41,792 bases of DNA. Origin: Arthrobacter sp. ISL-65 (lineage in GTDB: Bacteria > Actinomycetota > Actinomycetes > Actinomycetales > Micrococcaceae). Positions within the stretch are counted from its first letter, which is position 1; the number at the start of each line of letters is the position of its first letter. The translations under genes and the position numbers were made by a program. Below, piece after piece: positions 1 to 7,992 of the stretch. The notes under the pieces are model-generated. The model searched no databases and had not been told where the DNA came from. It worked only from the letters and a program-made list of their open reading frames with translations. Where the stretch lies: assembly GCF_018613795.1 (NCBI RefSeq), contig NZ_JAGGPN010000009.1, forward strand, positions 104,900 through 146,691, given 5' to 3'.

Positions 1-37
1 TATCTGTACAAAAACTCCAGCGCCGGAGGCAGTTTTT
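1..37. repeat. TGTACA-type intergenic repeat (single arm) with small hairpin
   Basis: Bases 1-17 read TATCTGTACAAAAACTC, identical to the right arm of the perfect inverted repeat at 21359-21421. The next bases form an imperfect hairpin (AAAAACT at 10-16 against AGTTTTT near 31-37, inner CTCC/GGAG), which would look like a terminator on either strand. The element may continue to the left of the window. It lies downstream of the MarR gene that ends at 149. Confidence 0.7.
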
Positions 38-148
38 CACCCAGGCGTTTGACGGCGGGAGGCGTTCGACGACGGCCGGCCAGTTGCCGGGGCGGCTCCG
101 TCCGGCGGCTCCGGAGGGCGGTTACACGCTGTCGGCTTCCGGACGAAC

Positions 149-598
149 CTAGACGCCGGCGTGGAGGCGGGGGAGGGCGTCTACCAGCGGTGCCAGTTCC
201 GGAATCTGCTGCGCTTCGGCCAGGGTCCGCTCCAGTGTTGCGTCGTGGACCGGCCGTGCTTCTGCCAGCAGCTTGCTCCCGCTGTCCGTGAGTTCGGTGT
301 AGATGCCGCGGCGGTCGTCCGCGCACAGAATGCGGGTCAGCAGGCCGCGGTCCTCTAGCCGATTCACCAGGCGGGTGGTCGCGCTGGCACTAAGGGCGGT
401 GGCCCGGGCCAACTGCTGCATGCGCATGTGCCACCCATCCTGCCGGCTGAGCGCGTCCAGCACCGTGTATTCGACGACAGAAAGCTGCGCCTGCTCCTGC
501 AACGACCGTTCCAGCTCCGCCTCGATCAGCCCGTGCAGGGCCGCCAGGGTGCGCCAACCCTGGGCACGCACCTCCACGGCGTCGTCCTTGATGCCCAT
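149..598 (-). CDS. MarR-family transcriptional regulator
   Basis: A 149-residue winged-helix regulator of the usual MarR length. The winged HTH spans about residues 40-110, with recognition helix around SASATTRLVNRLEDRGLL (about 70-87) and the wing ADDRRGIYTELT (about 93-104) typical of the family. The start has a strong ribosome-binding site (AAGGAGGAG just upstream on the minus strand). It is divergent from an MFS exporter at 772, and the shared intergenic region holds a cluster of TTGC palindromes. This is the classic layout of a MarR repressor controlling itself and a drug or metabolite efflux pump. The ligand cannot be told from sequence. Confidence 0.93.
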   Translation of the reverse strand: MGIKDDAVEVRAQGWRTLAALHGLIEAELERSLQEQAQLSVVEYTVLDALSRQDGWHMRMQQLARATALSASATTRLVNRLEDRGLLTRILCADDRRGIYTELTDSGSKLLAEARPVHDATLERTLAEAQQIPELAPLVDALPRLHAGV

Positions 599-653
599 GG
601 GCCCTCCTCCTTCGGTTCTCCGGCTCTACGGAAAGAGCACGGCAGTGAAATAG

Positions 654-700
654 TTGCTTGCGCGGCATATTTGCTTGTGCAACAATTGCTTGCGTAGCAA
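654..700. promoter_or_regulatory. Probable MarR operator array between marR and the MFS gene
   Basis: Three related 15-nt sites sit in the 173-bp divergent intergenic region: TTGCTTGCGCGGCAT (654-668, weak), TTGCTTGTGCAACAA (671-685) and TTGCTTGCGTAGCAA (686-700). The last is a perfect TTGCT-N5-AGCAA palindrome, and the last two abut exactly. Half-sites of TTGC type are common for MarR proteins, and a related TTGC palindrome precedes the second marR gene at 18809. Binding by the 149-598 product is inference. Confidence 0.65.
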
Positions 701-771
701 TAAATAGCGCGCCTGCAACTATTAGCTTACGTCGCACTCCCCAATCAGAACAGTTCCGAAGGAGCGCATCC

Positions 772-2049
772 ATGCCTGTTGGCCTGATAGCCCTAGCCCT
801 CGGCGGGTTCGGCATCGGACTCACCGAATTCGTCATCATGGGCCTACTCCCCGAAGTGGCCGCGGACTTCCAGGTGAGCGAAGCCTCGGCCGGCTGGTTC
901 ATCTCCGGCTATGCCCTCGCCGTCGTGGTGGGAGCGCTGGGACTCACCGCCGCGGTGTCCCGCTTCCAGCGCAAGCCCGTGCTGGCCGTTCTGCTGGTGC
1001 TTTTCGTCGCCGGCAACCTGCTGTCCGCCATCGCCCCTGACTACTGGGCGATGATGGCGGGCCGGGTGGTCGCCGCCCTCGCACACGGCGCCTTCTTCGG
1101 CATCGGGGCGGTGGTGGCAGCCGGCATGGTCGCACCGACCAAGAAGGCCGCCGCCATTGCCATCATGTTCACCGGGCTCACGGCCGCCAATGTCCTCGGA
1201 GTTCCGTTCGGGACCCTGCTGGGGCAGGCGGCAGGCTGGCGTTCCACCTTTTGGGCGATCACGGGCATCGGCGTGCTGGCACTGGCCGGCATTTTGACCC
1301 TGGTGCCCAAGGCCGGGAACGGTGACGCCGCAAGCGGCGGACTGCGCAGTGAGCTGCGCGCCTTCCGCTCCGGCCAGGTGTGGCTGTCGATCCTGGTGAC
1401 CATCCTTGGCTATGGCGGAATGTTCGGCGCCTTCACCTACATCGCCTTCACCCTCACCGAGGTTTCCGGATTCGCCGCCTCCACGGTGCCATGGCTGCTG
1501 ATTGTCTTCGGCGTCGGCCTGTTTATCGGCAACACCCTCGGAGGCAGGGCGGCCGACCGCGACGTCGACCGCACCCTGCTGGCCGTACTCTCGGTCCTCG
1601 TCGCCGTGCTGGTGGTTTTCGCCCTGAGCGCGGGCAACCAGGTGCTCACCATCGCCTCGTTGCTGCTCCTGGGTGGTTTCGGGTTCGCCACGGTGCCCGG
1701 CCTGCAGATGCGCGTCATGAAGTACGCGGCCAACGCGCCCACGCTGGCGTCCGGAGCCAACATCGGCGCGTTCAATGTGGGCAACGCCCTCGGCGCCTGG
1801 CTCGGCGGCGTGACCATCACCGCCGGCCTGGGCTACACCTCGCCCATTTGGGCAGGGGCCGGGATTACCCTGCTGGGCCTTCTGGTGATGGCCGGCGCCG
1901 CCGCCCGGGCAAAGGCAAGCGCCCGGCGCGTTCCCGTTCCGGCCGAAACATCGGAGGCAGCTGTCGAGTCCCAAACTCGCGTGGAGACGGAAGCGGCCGG
2001 TTCAGTCCAGGCTGAACCGGCCGACGTCGGACACGTTTCCGTCCGTTAG
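772..2049 (+). CDS. MFS transporter, DHA1-type (AraJ-like efflux permease)
   Basis: A 425-residue, 12-TM major facilitator of the DHA1 group, predicted to export a drug or metabolite by proton antiport. The N-terminus (GIGLTEFVIMGLLPEVAADF), the segment RVVAALAHGAFFGIGAVVA and the region GVPFGTLLGQAAGWR are typical of AraJ/YdhP-like proteins. The ATG at 772 is chosen because GAAGGAG lies at 758-764 with ideal spacing; an upstream in-frame alternative at 658 would run through the operator region. The C-terminal 40 residues or so are hydrophilic and low in complexity. It is divergent from the MarR gene, which probably represses it. Substrate unknown. Confidence 0.92.
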   Translation: MPVGLIALALGGFGIGLTEFVIMGLLPEVAADFQVSEASAGWFISGYALAVVVGALGLTAAVSRFQRKPVLAVLLVLFVAGNLLSAIAPDYWAMMAGRVVAALAHGAFFGIGAVVAAGMVAPTKKAAAIAIMFTGLTAANVLGVPFGTLLGQAAGWRSTFWAITGIGVLALAGILTLVPKAGNGDAASGGLRSELRAFRSGQVWLSILVTILGYGGMFGAFTYIAFTLTEVSGFAASTVPWLLIVFGVGLFIGNTLGGRAADRDVDRTLLAVLSVLVAVLVVFALSAGNQVLTIASLLLLGGFGFATVPGLQMRVMKYAANAPTLASGANIGAFNVGNALGAWLGGVTITAGLGYTSPIWAGAGITLLGLLVMAGAAARAKASARRVPVPAETSEAAVESQTRVETEAAGSVQAEPADVGHVSVR

Positions 2050-2102
2050 CCCCGCGCTCCGCGCCCCTGCGCTCCGCGGAGGCAAGGCGCGGCAGCCCCG
2101 CG

Positions 2103-3005
2103 TTATGCCCCGAACGGCAGCCGGGGGTCCAGGTTCTGGCTGTCCCAGGTCTGGCGCACCCAGCCGTGGTGCGGGTCATCGCTGATGAGCCAGTCGCGGA
2201 CGCGGCCGGGGCCGGCCATGACGTTGAGGTAGTACATGTCGTAGCCGGGTGCGGCCATGGCGGGACCGTGCCAGCCGTAGGGGACCAGCACTACGTCGCC
2301 GGTGCGGACCTCGGCCGCGACGTCGATGGGCCGGTGGTCGGAGGCGTAGACCCGCTGGTAGCCGATGGCGTCCGCATTCTCGCCCGGGCCGTTTGAACCC
2401 GGGACGTCGGCCACCCGCGTTTCGAAGTAGTAGATCTCCTCGAGCCGGGTCTCGCCCTCCTTCTCCTCGTCATGCTTGTGGGGAGGGTAGGAGGACCAGT
2501 TGCCGGCCGGCGTGAGGACTTCGCACACGATGAAGCGGTCGGCTTCCAGTGCGGCGGGGGTTCCGAAGTTGTGGACCTGCCGGGAGCAGTTTCCGGCCCC
2601 GCGCAGTTCCACCGGCGTCTCCGCCGCGGTGATCAGGCGCGTCGGGTACTCGACCTTGGCGGGCGCCGTCGCGATGGCCACCCGGCCGCCGTCGGACGAC
2701 GTAACCGTCACCGCCTTGTCCGTCCCGGAGTACAGCACATCGGTGGGGCCGCTGAAGACGCTGGCCCGCCCGGCAAGGGGGTAGTCCAGCCCGTCAACTG
2801 TCGCCGTAAACGCCCCGCTCAGCGGGATGACAATCCGTTCCTCCGCCGCAGGGGAAAGTTCGACGACGGCGCCCGGCGCCAGCGTGGCCACCTTGAGTCC
2901 CGTGTGTTTCCAGCCTTCCACGGCAAGTTTCGAGTCGGACGTACCCAGCGAAATGTCCCAGCAGCCTTCGGCTGCGCTGCCCAGGGGGTATACCCAGTCG
3001 GCCAT
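2103..3005 (-). CDS. iolB: 5-deoxy-glucuronate isomerase (myo-inositol catabolism)
   Basis: A 300-residue bicupin of the KduI/IolB family, which converts 5-deoxy-D-glucuronate to 2-deoxy-5-keto-D-gluconate in the cytosolic inositol pathway. The metal-site stretch is visible: HKHD at 176-179, then GETRLEEIYYFE around 184-195, followed by PYGWHGP and GYDMYYLNVMAGP, all close to IolB. AAAGGGA precedes the ATG at the right distance. It follows a GntR regulator on the same strand (121-bp gap). No other iol gene (C, D, E, G, A) lies in the next 10 kb, so it looks separated from the rest of its pathway, unless they lie left of the window. Confidence 0.93.
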   Translation of the reverse strand: MADWVYPLGSAAEGCWDISLGTSDSKLAVEGWKHTGLKVATLAPGAVVELSPAAEERIVIPLSGAFTATVDGLDYPLAGRASVFSGPTDVLYSGTDKAVTVTSSDGGRVAIATAPAKVEYPTRLITAAETPVELRGAGNCSRQVHNFGTPAALEADRFIVCEVLTPAGNWSSYPPHKHDEEKEGETRLEEIYYFETRVADVPGSNGPGENADAIGYQRVYASDHRPIDVAAEVRTGDVVLVPYGWHGPAMAAPGYDMYYLNVMAGPGRVRDWLISDDPHHGWVRQTWDSQNLDPRLPFGA

Positions 3006-3126
3006 AAGTTCGTGTCCCTTTCGGATGTGTCGTGGTAGGTCCGGCGCGCGGTGGCCCGGGGCCAGGGCAGGCCAACGACTGCCCCTACGCTGCAGGCGCC
3101 ATGTACTGGCCCGCGGTTGTAGTGGC

Positions 3127-3867
3127 CTAGCGCTGAACCAGTGTCATTTCGAAGCTGTAGGAGTCACCGCGGTAGACGTGGTGTCCGGTCTCCACGTTCC
3201 GCCCCGTGTCGTCGACGGCGGTGCGTTCCATGGTTACCAGGGCTGAGCCCGGTTCGGTCTCCAGCAGGGGAGCCTGGTAGTCGTTGGCCACCATGGCGCC
3301 GATGCGTTGCGTGGCCAGCCGGAAGTTGACGCCGCCGCTGCGCAGGATGCCGTAGAGGCCCTGCGTCTTCAGCAGGTCCTCATCGATGTGCGTAATGTCG
3401 TCGCGCACCCAGTTCTCCATGAGGGCCAGCGGTTTGCCGCCCACTTTCCGGAGCCGGGTGAAGTGATAGACCTTGGCCCCGGCGGCGAGGTGCAGGGCCT
3501 CCCGGGTGGCGGGGTCGGCCTCGATGTGCGCAAAGGTGAGTACTTCGGTGGTGGGCTTGCTGCCGTTGTTCGTCAGGTCGTCGTACAGGCTGGACAGCTC
3601 AAGCGGGCGGCGGACCTGGCTGGACACCACCTGCGTGCCGACACCCCGCTTGCGGACGAGCAGCCCCGAGCGGACCAGTTCGTCCATCGCCTTGCGCATG
3701 GTGGGCCGCGAGAGATTCAGCTGGGCGGCGAGATCGATCTCGTTCTCCAACCGGCTGCCGGGTTCCAGCAGGCCGGTATGGATGGCAGCTTCAATGCCCT
3801 GGACAACCTGGTGGTACAGCGGCACCGGCGACGAGCGGTCGATGCTGAGGCGTAGTTGGTTCGCCAT
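3127..3867 (-). CDS. GntR-family (HutC/UTRA) transcriptional regulator, probable inositol regulator
   Basis: A 246-residue regulator with an N-terminal GntR wHTH (about 12-80; LNLSRPTMRKAMDELVRSGLL recognition region) and a C-terminal UTRA ligand domain (about 95-240), a normal length for HutC-type proteins. The ATG at 3867 is preferred over upstream codons because AAAGGGAG lies just before it and the upstream 77 codons run through its own promoter and operator. It lies directly upstream of iolB on the same strand, so control of inositol genes is the natural guess. The neighbour supports that function; the protein sequence alone does not. Confidence 0.9.
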   Translation of the reverse strand: MANQLRLSIDRSSPVPLYHQVVQGIEAAIHTGLLEPGSRLENEIDLAAQLNLSRPTMRKAMDELVRSGLLVRKRGVGTQVVSSQVRRPLELSSLYDDLTNNGSKPTTEVLTFAHIEADPATREALHLAAGAKVYHFTRLRKVGGKPLALMENWVRDDITHIDEDLLKTQGLYGILRSGGVNFRLATQRIGAMVANDYQAPLLETEPGSALVTMERTAVDDTGRNVETGHHVYRGDSYSFEMTLVQR

Positions 3868-3923
3868 TGAGTGCTCCCTTTGTGCTGCAGGTCCCCGCGT
3901 CCAGGAAGCCTGTATGTCAGTGC

Positions 3924-3943
3924 ATGTCCGTTTGTTAGGACAT
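3924..3943. promoter_or_regulatory. Inverted-repeat operator in front of the GntR gene
   Basis: ATGTCCGTTTGTTAGGACAT has perfect 6-bp arms (ATGTCC/GGACAT) around 8 nt. It begins 12 bp downstream of the proposed -10 box (3956-3961, minus strand) and so covers the transcription start and early leader. A further TATGTC/GACATA half-site lies at about 3913-3918. This suits autorepression by the GntR product. Confidence 0.65.
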
Positions 3944-3955
3944 ACTCCGATTTTG

Positions 3956-3983
3956 ATCATAGCAGGGAGCCGTCGGCAGTCAA
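3956..3983 (-). promoter_or_regulatory. Sigma-A type promoter for gntR-iolB
   Basis: Read on the minus strand: TTGACT (-35, 3978-3983), 16-bp spacer, TATGAT (-10, 3956-3961). Near-consensus housekeeping promoter directed at the GntR gene, with the operator immediately downstream. It lies between the GntR start and the end of the upstream amidotransferase gene. Confidence 0.6.
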
Positions 3984-3995
3984 GGAGCCCGGCAG

Positions 3996-5003
3996 TCAGG
4001 GAGTGCGGCAGGCCTCCACGAACACGCGGAACGGGGCAAGCCTCTGCTCTTCGGTCAGTTCCAGGGCCTCCGGATGCCACTGCACCGACGCGACCCACCG
4101 CTCGGGATCCTCCAGCGCCTCCACCGTGCCGTCATCCGCCACGGCGGTCACCAGCAGCCCCGGCGCCACCCGGTCGACAGCCTGATGGTGGCCGGAAGCG
4201 ATCTTGACCTCCATTGCGCGTACGGCGTCCCCGTCTGTTTCACCGGCTGTGTCACCGGCGGCTGCACCAGCGTCGGCAGAGGCCGTCCCGCCGGCCTCAG
4301 GATTTTCGGCGGCGGCGTACATCTTCGCCACCTTGGATCCCGGGGTGATCGTCACCTCGTGCCAGACCCATGGCCTGTTGGCCGCTGCCGGGATCTGGCG
4401 GTGCGGCACGGTACCCGGTGTCATGTCCTGGACCAGCGTTCCGCCGTAGAGGACATTGAGCAGCTGGTGCCCGCGGCAGATTCCCAGAACCGGCGTGCCG
4501 GCATCGAGCGCGCGCCGCGCCACCGCGATGTCCAACCGGTCCTGCTCCGCATTGACGTCATAGAGCGCGGGCCCCGGCTCCTCGCCGTAGAGGCGCGGGT
4601 CAACGTCGCCGCCGCCGGGAAGTACGACGCCGTCAAGCGCCTCGGGCGCGTTCGGCGCCTTATCGCCGTCGGAAGTTCCGCCGTCGGCCGTTCCACTGTT
4701 GGGTGCGCCGCTTAGTCCGCCCTCCAGTGACTCGGCGGTGAGCAGCACCGGCTCCCCGCCGACATCGCGGATGAGGCTGACGATACAGCCGAAAAGGTTG
4801 TTGGCCTTTGCCACCCGCGGGTCCGGATCCGCCGAGCTGCTCAGCCGGACCGGGATGCCGATCCGCGGCCGGCGCTCATCGCGCGGCGCCGCGCTCTGTG
4901 CCGCGTCTGCATCCGGCGCTGCGTCAGGGTTCTGCGCTGCGTCTGGGGTCTGCACTGTTCCTGAATTCCGCATTGAATTCTGCATCCTCAAATTCTGCCC
5001 CAT
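3996..5003 (-). CDS. Gamma-glutamyl-gamma-aminobutyrate hydrolase family protein (class I glutamine amidotransferase-like)
   Basis: A 335-residue peptidase C26 family protein like PuuD, which hydrolyses gamma-glutamyl-GABA in putrescine degradation. The triad is visible: nucleophile Cys176 in GICRGHQ, then His310 and Glu312 in SVQWHPE, with LPGGGDVDP at 128-136. It is longer than E. coli PuuD because of three Ala/Gly/Asp/Ser-rich stretches (about 15-45, 95-122 and 233-262) that look like disordered insertions. The start is uncertain: ATG codons occur at residues 1, 7 and 11, none with a strong RBS, and the first 45 residues are not conserved-looking. It is divergent from the SRPBCC gene at 5027 (23 bp). 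Confidence 0.85.
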   Translation of the reverse strand: MGQNLRMQNSMRNSGTVQTPDAAQNPDAAPDADAAQSAAPRDERRPRIGIPVRLSSSADPDPRVAKANNLFGCIVSLIRDVGGEPVLLTAESLEGGLSGAPNSGTADGGTSDGDKAPNAPEALDGVVLPGGGDVDPRLYGEEPGPALYDVNAEQDRLDIAVARRALDAGTPVLGICRGHQLLNVLYGGTLVQDMTPGTVPHRQIPAAANRPWVWHEVTITPGSKVAKMYAAAENPEAGGTASADAGAAAGDTAGETDGDAVRAMEVKIASGHHQAVDRVAPGLLVTAVADDGTVEALEDPERWVASVQWHPEALELTEEQRLAPFRVFVEACRTP

Positions 5004-5026
5004 ATCCGGCCGGTTAGGCTGGCCGA

Positions 5027-5494
5027 ATGAACAACCGCTATCTGGTGTCCCGGGACCGTTTCATCGCCGCGGCGCCGGACGTGGTCTTCGAGGTCCTGGC
5101 CACTCCCGCGCTGCACAGCGAAATCGACGGATCAGGCACCGTCAAGGGTGCCCAGCCGCGGGGTCCGTTGCGCCTTGGACCGGGGGCCAAATTCGGCATG
5201 GAAATGAAGATCAGGGTTGATTACCGGATCCTCAACACCGTCACTGAGTTCGAGGAGGGCCGGCGGATCGGCTGGCGCCACTTCTACGGGCATGTGTGGC
5301 GTTACCTGCTGGAACCGGCCACGGACAGCAGCGGCGTGTCCGGAACGCTCGTGACAGAACAGTGGGATGCGCGCCATGTCCGCGGCAAGTTCCTGCTCCG
5401 GCTTGCCGGTTATCTGGGCCGCCATCCGGCGAATATTGACAGGACGCTTGCCAGGCTGGACGCATACGTTACGGGCGCGCAAGCCGCGAGCTGA
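5027..5494 (+). CDS. SRPBCC family protein (polyketide cyclase/START-like)
   Basis: A 155-residue single-domain protein with the SRPBCC pattern: an N-terminal strand (YLVSRDRFIAAAPDVVFEVLATP) followed by a helix, a central sheet, and a C-terminal helix (RLAGYLGRHPANIDRTLARLDAYV) that closes the hydrophobic cavity. Such proteins bind small hydrophobic ligands; the ligand here is unknown. It starts 23 bp from the divergent amidotransferase gene and is followed after 83 bp by a GntR regulator. Confidence 0.82.
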   Translation: MNNRYLVSRDRFIAAAPDVVFEVLATPALHSEIDGSGTVKGAQPRGPLRLGPGAKFGMEMKIRVDYRILNTVTEFEEGRRIGWRHFYGHVWRYLLEPATDSSGVSGTLVTEQWDARHVRGKFLLRLAGYLGRHPANIDRTLARLDAYVTGAQAAS

Positions 5495-5577
5495 CGCACT
5501 TCGTGCCGTTTTTTATTGGGACTGCGCGGGTTTCGGTAGTGTTGGGAGCAACAGGCAAGGCGAAAGTAGGGCAGTCG

Positions 5578-6285
5578 ATGGGGCGCAGGACACTTGTTGA
5601 CGACCTGGTTGATGGTCTGCTGAACGACATTCTTGACGGCAGGCTCAAGCCGCATGATGCGCTACCGCCGGAAGCCGACATTGCCAAGGCCTACGACGTC
5701 AGCCGGCTGACCGCCCGCGAGGCGCTGAAGGCACTCCGGGCGCAGAACATCCTTTACGTCAAAGCCGGCCGCGGAACATTTGTGAATCCTGCAGACAGCT
5801 GGACCGGCCTCGACGCGATCATCAAGGCGGCGTCGCACGGGAACGCGGACGATCAGGTTTCCCGCGGCCTGATCGAGGTGCGACGCATGGTGGAGACCGG
5901 CGCCGCCGCGCTCGCCGCCAGGCGCCACACTCCGGAGCACGCCGAGGAGATGCGGGCGTCCATCGCGGACATGAAGCGGTTTCACCAGGCCGGAGACCTT
6001 GACGGGTTCGTGGCGGCGGACATCGCCTTCCACGACACCGTCCTGAAGGCCTCCGGCAACCCGTTTGTCCGGGCCCTCCTGGCCCAGCTGGGCCAGTCAC
6101 TCTACCGCGCCCGCCGCGAGACCTCGGCCATTGAGGAGATCCAGCGCCACGCCATCGCCTTCCATCAGCGCGTGCTCGAGAGCATCCTCACCGGCGACTC
6201 CGAGTTGGCCCGCAAGGCCATGGACGAGCACATGGACCAGACCTTCGAGGACTACGAGCGCTACGTTCACGGCAACCGCGCTTAG
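5578..6285 (+). CDS. GntR-family (FadR/FCD subfamily) transcriptional regulator
   Basis: About 235 residues: an N-terminal wHTH (about 5-75, DVSRLTAREALKALRAQNILY) and an all-helical FCD ligand-binding domain (about 90-225) with the Asp and His residues that usually coordinate a metal and an organic acid (ADIAFHDTVLKASGN). The ATG at 5578 is chosen because residues encoded upstream of it (from 5503) do not belong to the HTH fold. It precedes an ACS-family transporter and a dehydrogenase in the same direction, with a palindrome at 6468-6480, so it probably controls uptake and oxidation of a sugar acid or similar carboxylate. Confidence 0.9.
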   Translation: MGRRTLVDDLVDGLLNDILDGRLKPHDALPPEADIAKAYDVSRLTAREALKALRAQNILYVKAGRGTFVNPADSWTGLDAIIKAASHGNADDQVSRGLIEVRRMVETGAAALAARRHTPEHAEEMRASIADMKRFHQAGDLDGFVAADIAFHDTVLKASGNPFVRALLAQLGQSLYRARRETSAIEEIQRHAIAFHQRVLESILTGDSELARKAMDEHMDQTFEDYERYVHGNRA

Positions 6286-6292
6286 GCTCTGT

Positions 6293-6336
6293 GTCCCTAG
6301 GCGCTGATGTTCCTAGGCGCGGGCGTTCCTGGGCCC
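6293..6336 (+). repeat. Three degenerate tandem repeats (16-bp period)
   Basis: GTCCCTAGGCGC (6293-6304), GTTCCTAGGCGC (6309-6320) and GTTCCTGGGCCC (6325-6336) are spaced exactly 16 bp. They lie just after the stop of the FadR-type regulator gene. Function unknown; too short and degenerate for a CRISPR. Confidence 0.6.
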
Positions 6337-6416
6337 TGGTTTTTCTCGTCTCCTGCTTTCTTACGGGCCCCACGTCTTTCTGGGCCAACCTTTTTGCAGG
6401 GGCCACCCCTTTCATC

Positions 6417-6446
6417 TTGACGTAATGCTCGTCACTCTCCTATGCT
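6417..6446 (+). promoter_or_regulatory. Promoter of the ACS transporter-SDR operon
   Basis: TTGACG (6417-6422), 18-bp spacer, TATGCT (6441-6446): a near-consensus sigma-A type promoter. It is followed about 21 bp later by the 13-nt palindrome, so a bound repressor would sit just after the transcription start. Confidence 0.6.
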
Positions 6447-6467
6447 TTTGGTCATGTTCTTCCGTCA

Positions 6468-6480
6468 GATGTCTGACATC
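6468..6480. promoter_or_regulatory. Palindromic operator, probable GntR (FCD) site
   Basis: GATGTCTGACATC is a perfect palindrome around a central T (GATGTC/GACATC). It lies between the promoter and the transporter gene. Short T/GACA palindromes of this kind are typical for FadR-type GntR regulators, and one is encoded immediately upstream; the pairing is inference. Confidence 0.65.
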
Positions 6481-6588
6481 AGATTGAGTGCAGACATTCC
6501 CCTCTGAAGCGGACAGAACCCCCATCAGAAAAAGCATCGGGTTCCCCGGGCGAAGCCGCCGGACCGGAAACCGACAGACAGAAGGTCG

Positions 6589-7956
6589 ATGATGACTTCA
6601 TTCACTACAAAGTCCTCCGGACTTGGCGAGCTTGGAGACCGCACGCTCCGCAAGGTCCGCCGCCGCGTAATGCCCCTGATTGTGCTGCTCTACTTCATCG
6701 CGTATCTGGACCGGAACAACGTCGGCTTCGCCAAGCTGACCATGAGCGAGGACATCGGCCTGAGCGCCGCAGCCTACGGTCTGGGCGCCGGTATCTTCTT
6801 CCTCGGCTACGCCGTGCTCGAAATCCCCAGCAACGCCGGCATGTACAAGTTCGGCGCCCGCAAGTGGCTGGCCCGCATCCTCATCACCTGGGGCATCTTC
6901 GCAGCGGCCATGGCCCTGGTGAACGGCGAATCCACGTACTACGTCATCCGCTTCCTGCTGGGCGCGGCCGAGGCCGGCTTCTTCCCCGCCATCCTCTTCT
7001 ACCTGACGCTGTGGTTCCCGGCCGCACAGCGGGTCACCGTACTGGGCATCTTCATCCTGGCCCAGCCCGTCTCCAACGCACTGGGTGCCCCGGTGTCCGG
7101 CCTGCTCCTCCAGATGGACGGCGTCATGGGCCTGCAAGGCTGGCAGTGGCTCTACATTATTGAAGGCATCCCCGCCATCCTGCTGGGCGTGCTGACCCCC
7201 TTCCTGATGACGGACCGCCCGCGGGACGCCAAGTGGCTCAACGCCGACGAGCGCGAATGGCTCGCCACCACCATGGACGCCGAACTGGCAGCCAAGTCCA
7301 AGGGCAGCAGCCACAACTTCCTGGCCGGTCTCAAGGACAAGCGCACCATCGTCTACTCGGCGCTCTACTTCGGCCTGGTCTGCGGCATCTACGGCCTGGG
7401 CCTCTGGATGCCCACCATCGTCGCCGCCCTGGGCAAGTTCTCCACCGCCGAGGTCGGATTCATCGTCCTCATCCCGTACGCCATCGCCGCGGTCTTCGTC
7501 TACTTCTGGAGCAAGCGCGCTGACAAGACCGGCAAGCGTGCCTGGCACAGCGCTGTCAGCATGGTCCTCGCCGGCTTGGGCTTGCTCGCCGCCGGTTTCC
7601 TGCTTCCGGTCAACCCTGTCCTGGCACTCATTGCCCTGACCGCCTCGGCCATGGGGATCTACGGGGCCATTGCCCCGTTCCTGTCGATGCCGTCCGCAGC
7701 GCTCACCGGAGCAGCCGCCGCCTCCGGCCTGGCCATGGTCAACTCGCTGGGCAACTTGGGCGGATTCGTCGCCCCCTACGCAGTGGGCATCCTGAAGGAC
7801 GCCACCGGCAACAACCAGAGCGGCCTGCTCTTCCTCGCCTTCTGCCTGTGCGTCACGGCCGTGGCCACCTACCTCTATGCCCGCAAGCGCCCCGAAGGCG
7901 ATGCGGCGCTGGATCCGGCAGTCAAGGCCGCCGCAGACCTTCCGGCCAGCCGCTAA
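6589..7956 (+). CDS. MFS transporter, anion:cation symporter (ACS) family
   Basis: A 455-residue, 12-TM permease. The N-terminal stretch RRVMPLIVLLYFIAYLDRNNVGFA and the following EIPSNAGMYKFGARKWLARI are hallmarks of the ACS family (tartrate, phthalate, 4-hydroxyphenylacetate, glucarate/galactonate and similar permeases), as is FLLGAAEAGFFPAILFYLTLWFP. It therefore probably imports a carboxylate with protons. It is co-directional with and 36 bp upstream of a short-chain dehydrogenase and downstream of a FadR-type regulator. ATG 6589 and ATG 6592 are adjacent; either may be used. Substrate not determinable. Confidence 0.92.
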   Translation: MMTSFTTKSSGLGELGDRTLRKVRRRVMPLIVLLYFIAYLDRNNVGFAKLTMSEDIGLSAAAYGLGAGIFFLGYAVLEIPSNAGMYKFGARKWLARILITWGIFAAAMALVNGESTYYVIRFLLGAAEAGFFPAILFYLTLWFPAAQRVTVLGIFILAQPVSNALGAPVSGLLLQMDGVMGLQGWQWLYIIEGIPAILLGVLTPFLMTDRPRDAKWLNADEREWLATTMDAELAAKSKGSSHNFLAGLKDKRTIVYSALYFGLVCGIYGLGLWMPTIVAALGKFSTAEVGFIVLIPYAIAAVFVYFWSKRADKTGKRAWHSAVSMVLAGLGLLAAGFLLPVNPVLALIALTASAMGIYGAIAPFLSMPSAALTGAAAASGLAMVNSLGNLGGFVAPYAVGILKDATGNNQSGLLFLAFCLCVTAVATYLYARKRPEGDAALDPAVKAAADLPASR

Positions 7957-7992
7957 AGACCCATCCGAGAACCACCCGAAGGAATACCCGCA

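Larger units (their letters stand above)
6286..6588. other. 303-bp intergenic region: tandem repeat, promoter and operator
   Basis: It holds three 16-bp-period repeat units at 6293-6336, a pyrimidine-rich stretch, a good promoter at 6417-6446 and a palindrome at 6468-6480. The leader to the ATG at 6589 is about 135 nt and contains no obvious conserved RNA fold that I can recognise. Confidence 0.6.

Noticed and set aside
844..1974. Long open frame antisense to the DHA1 exporter
   Set aside because: Composition (Gly/His/Gln-rich) is that of a mirror frame in high-GC DNA; the sense frame has clear membrane and MFS motifs.
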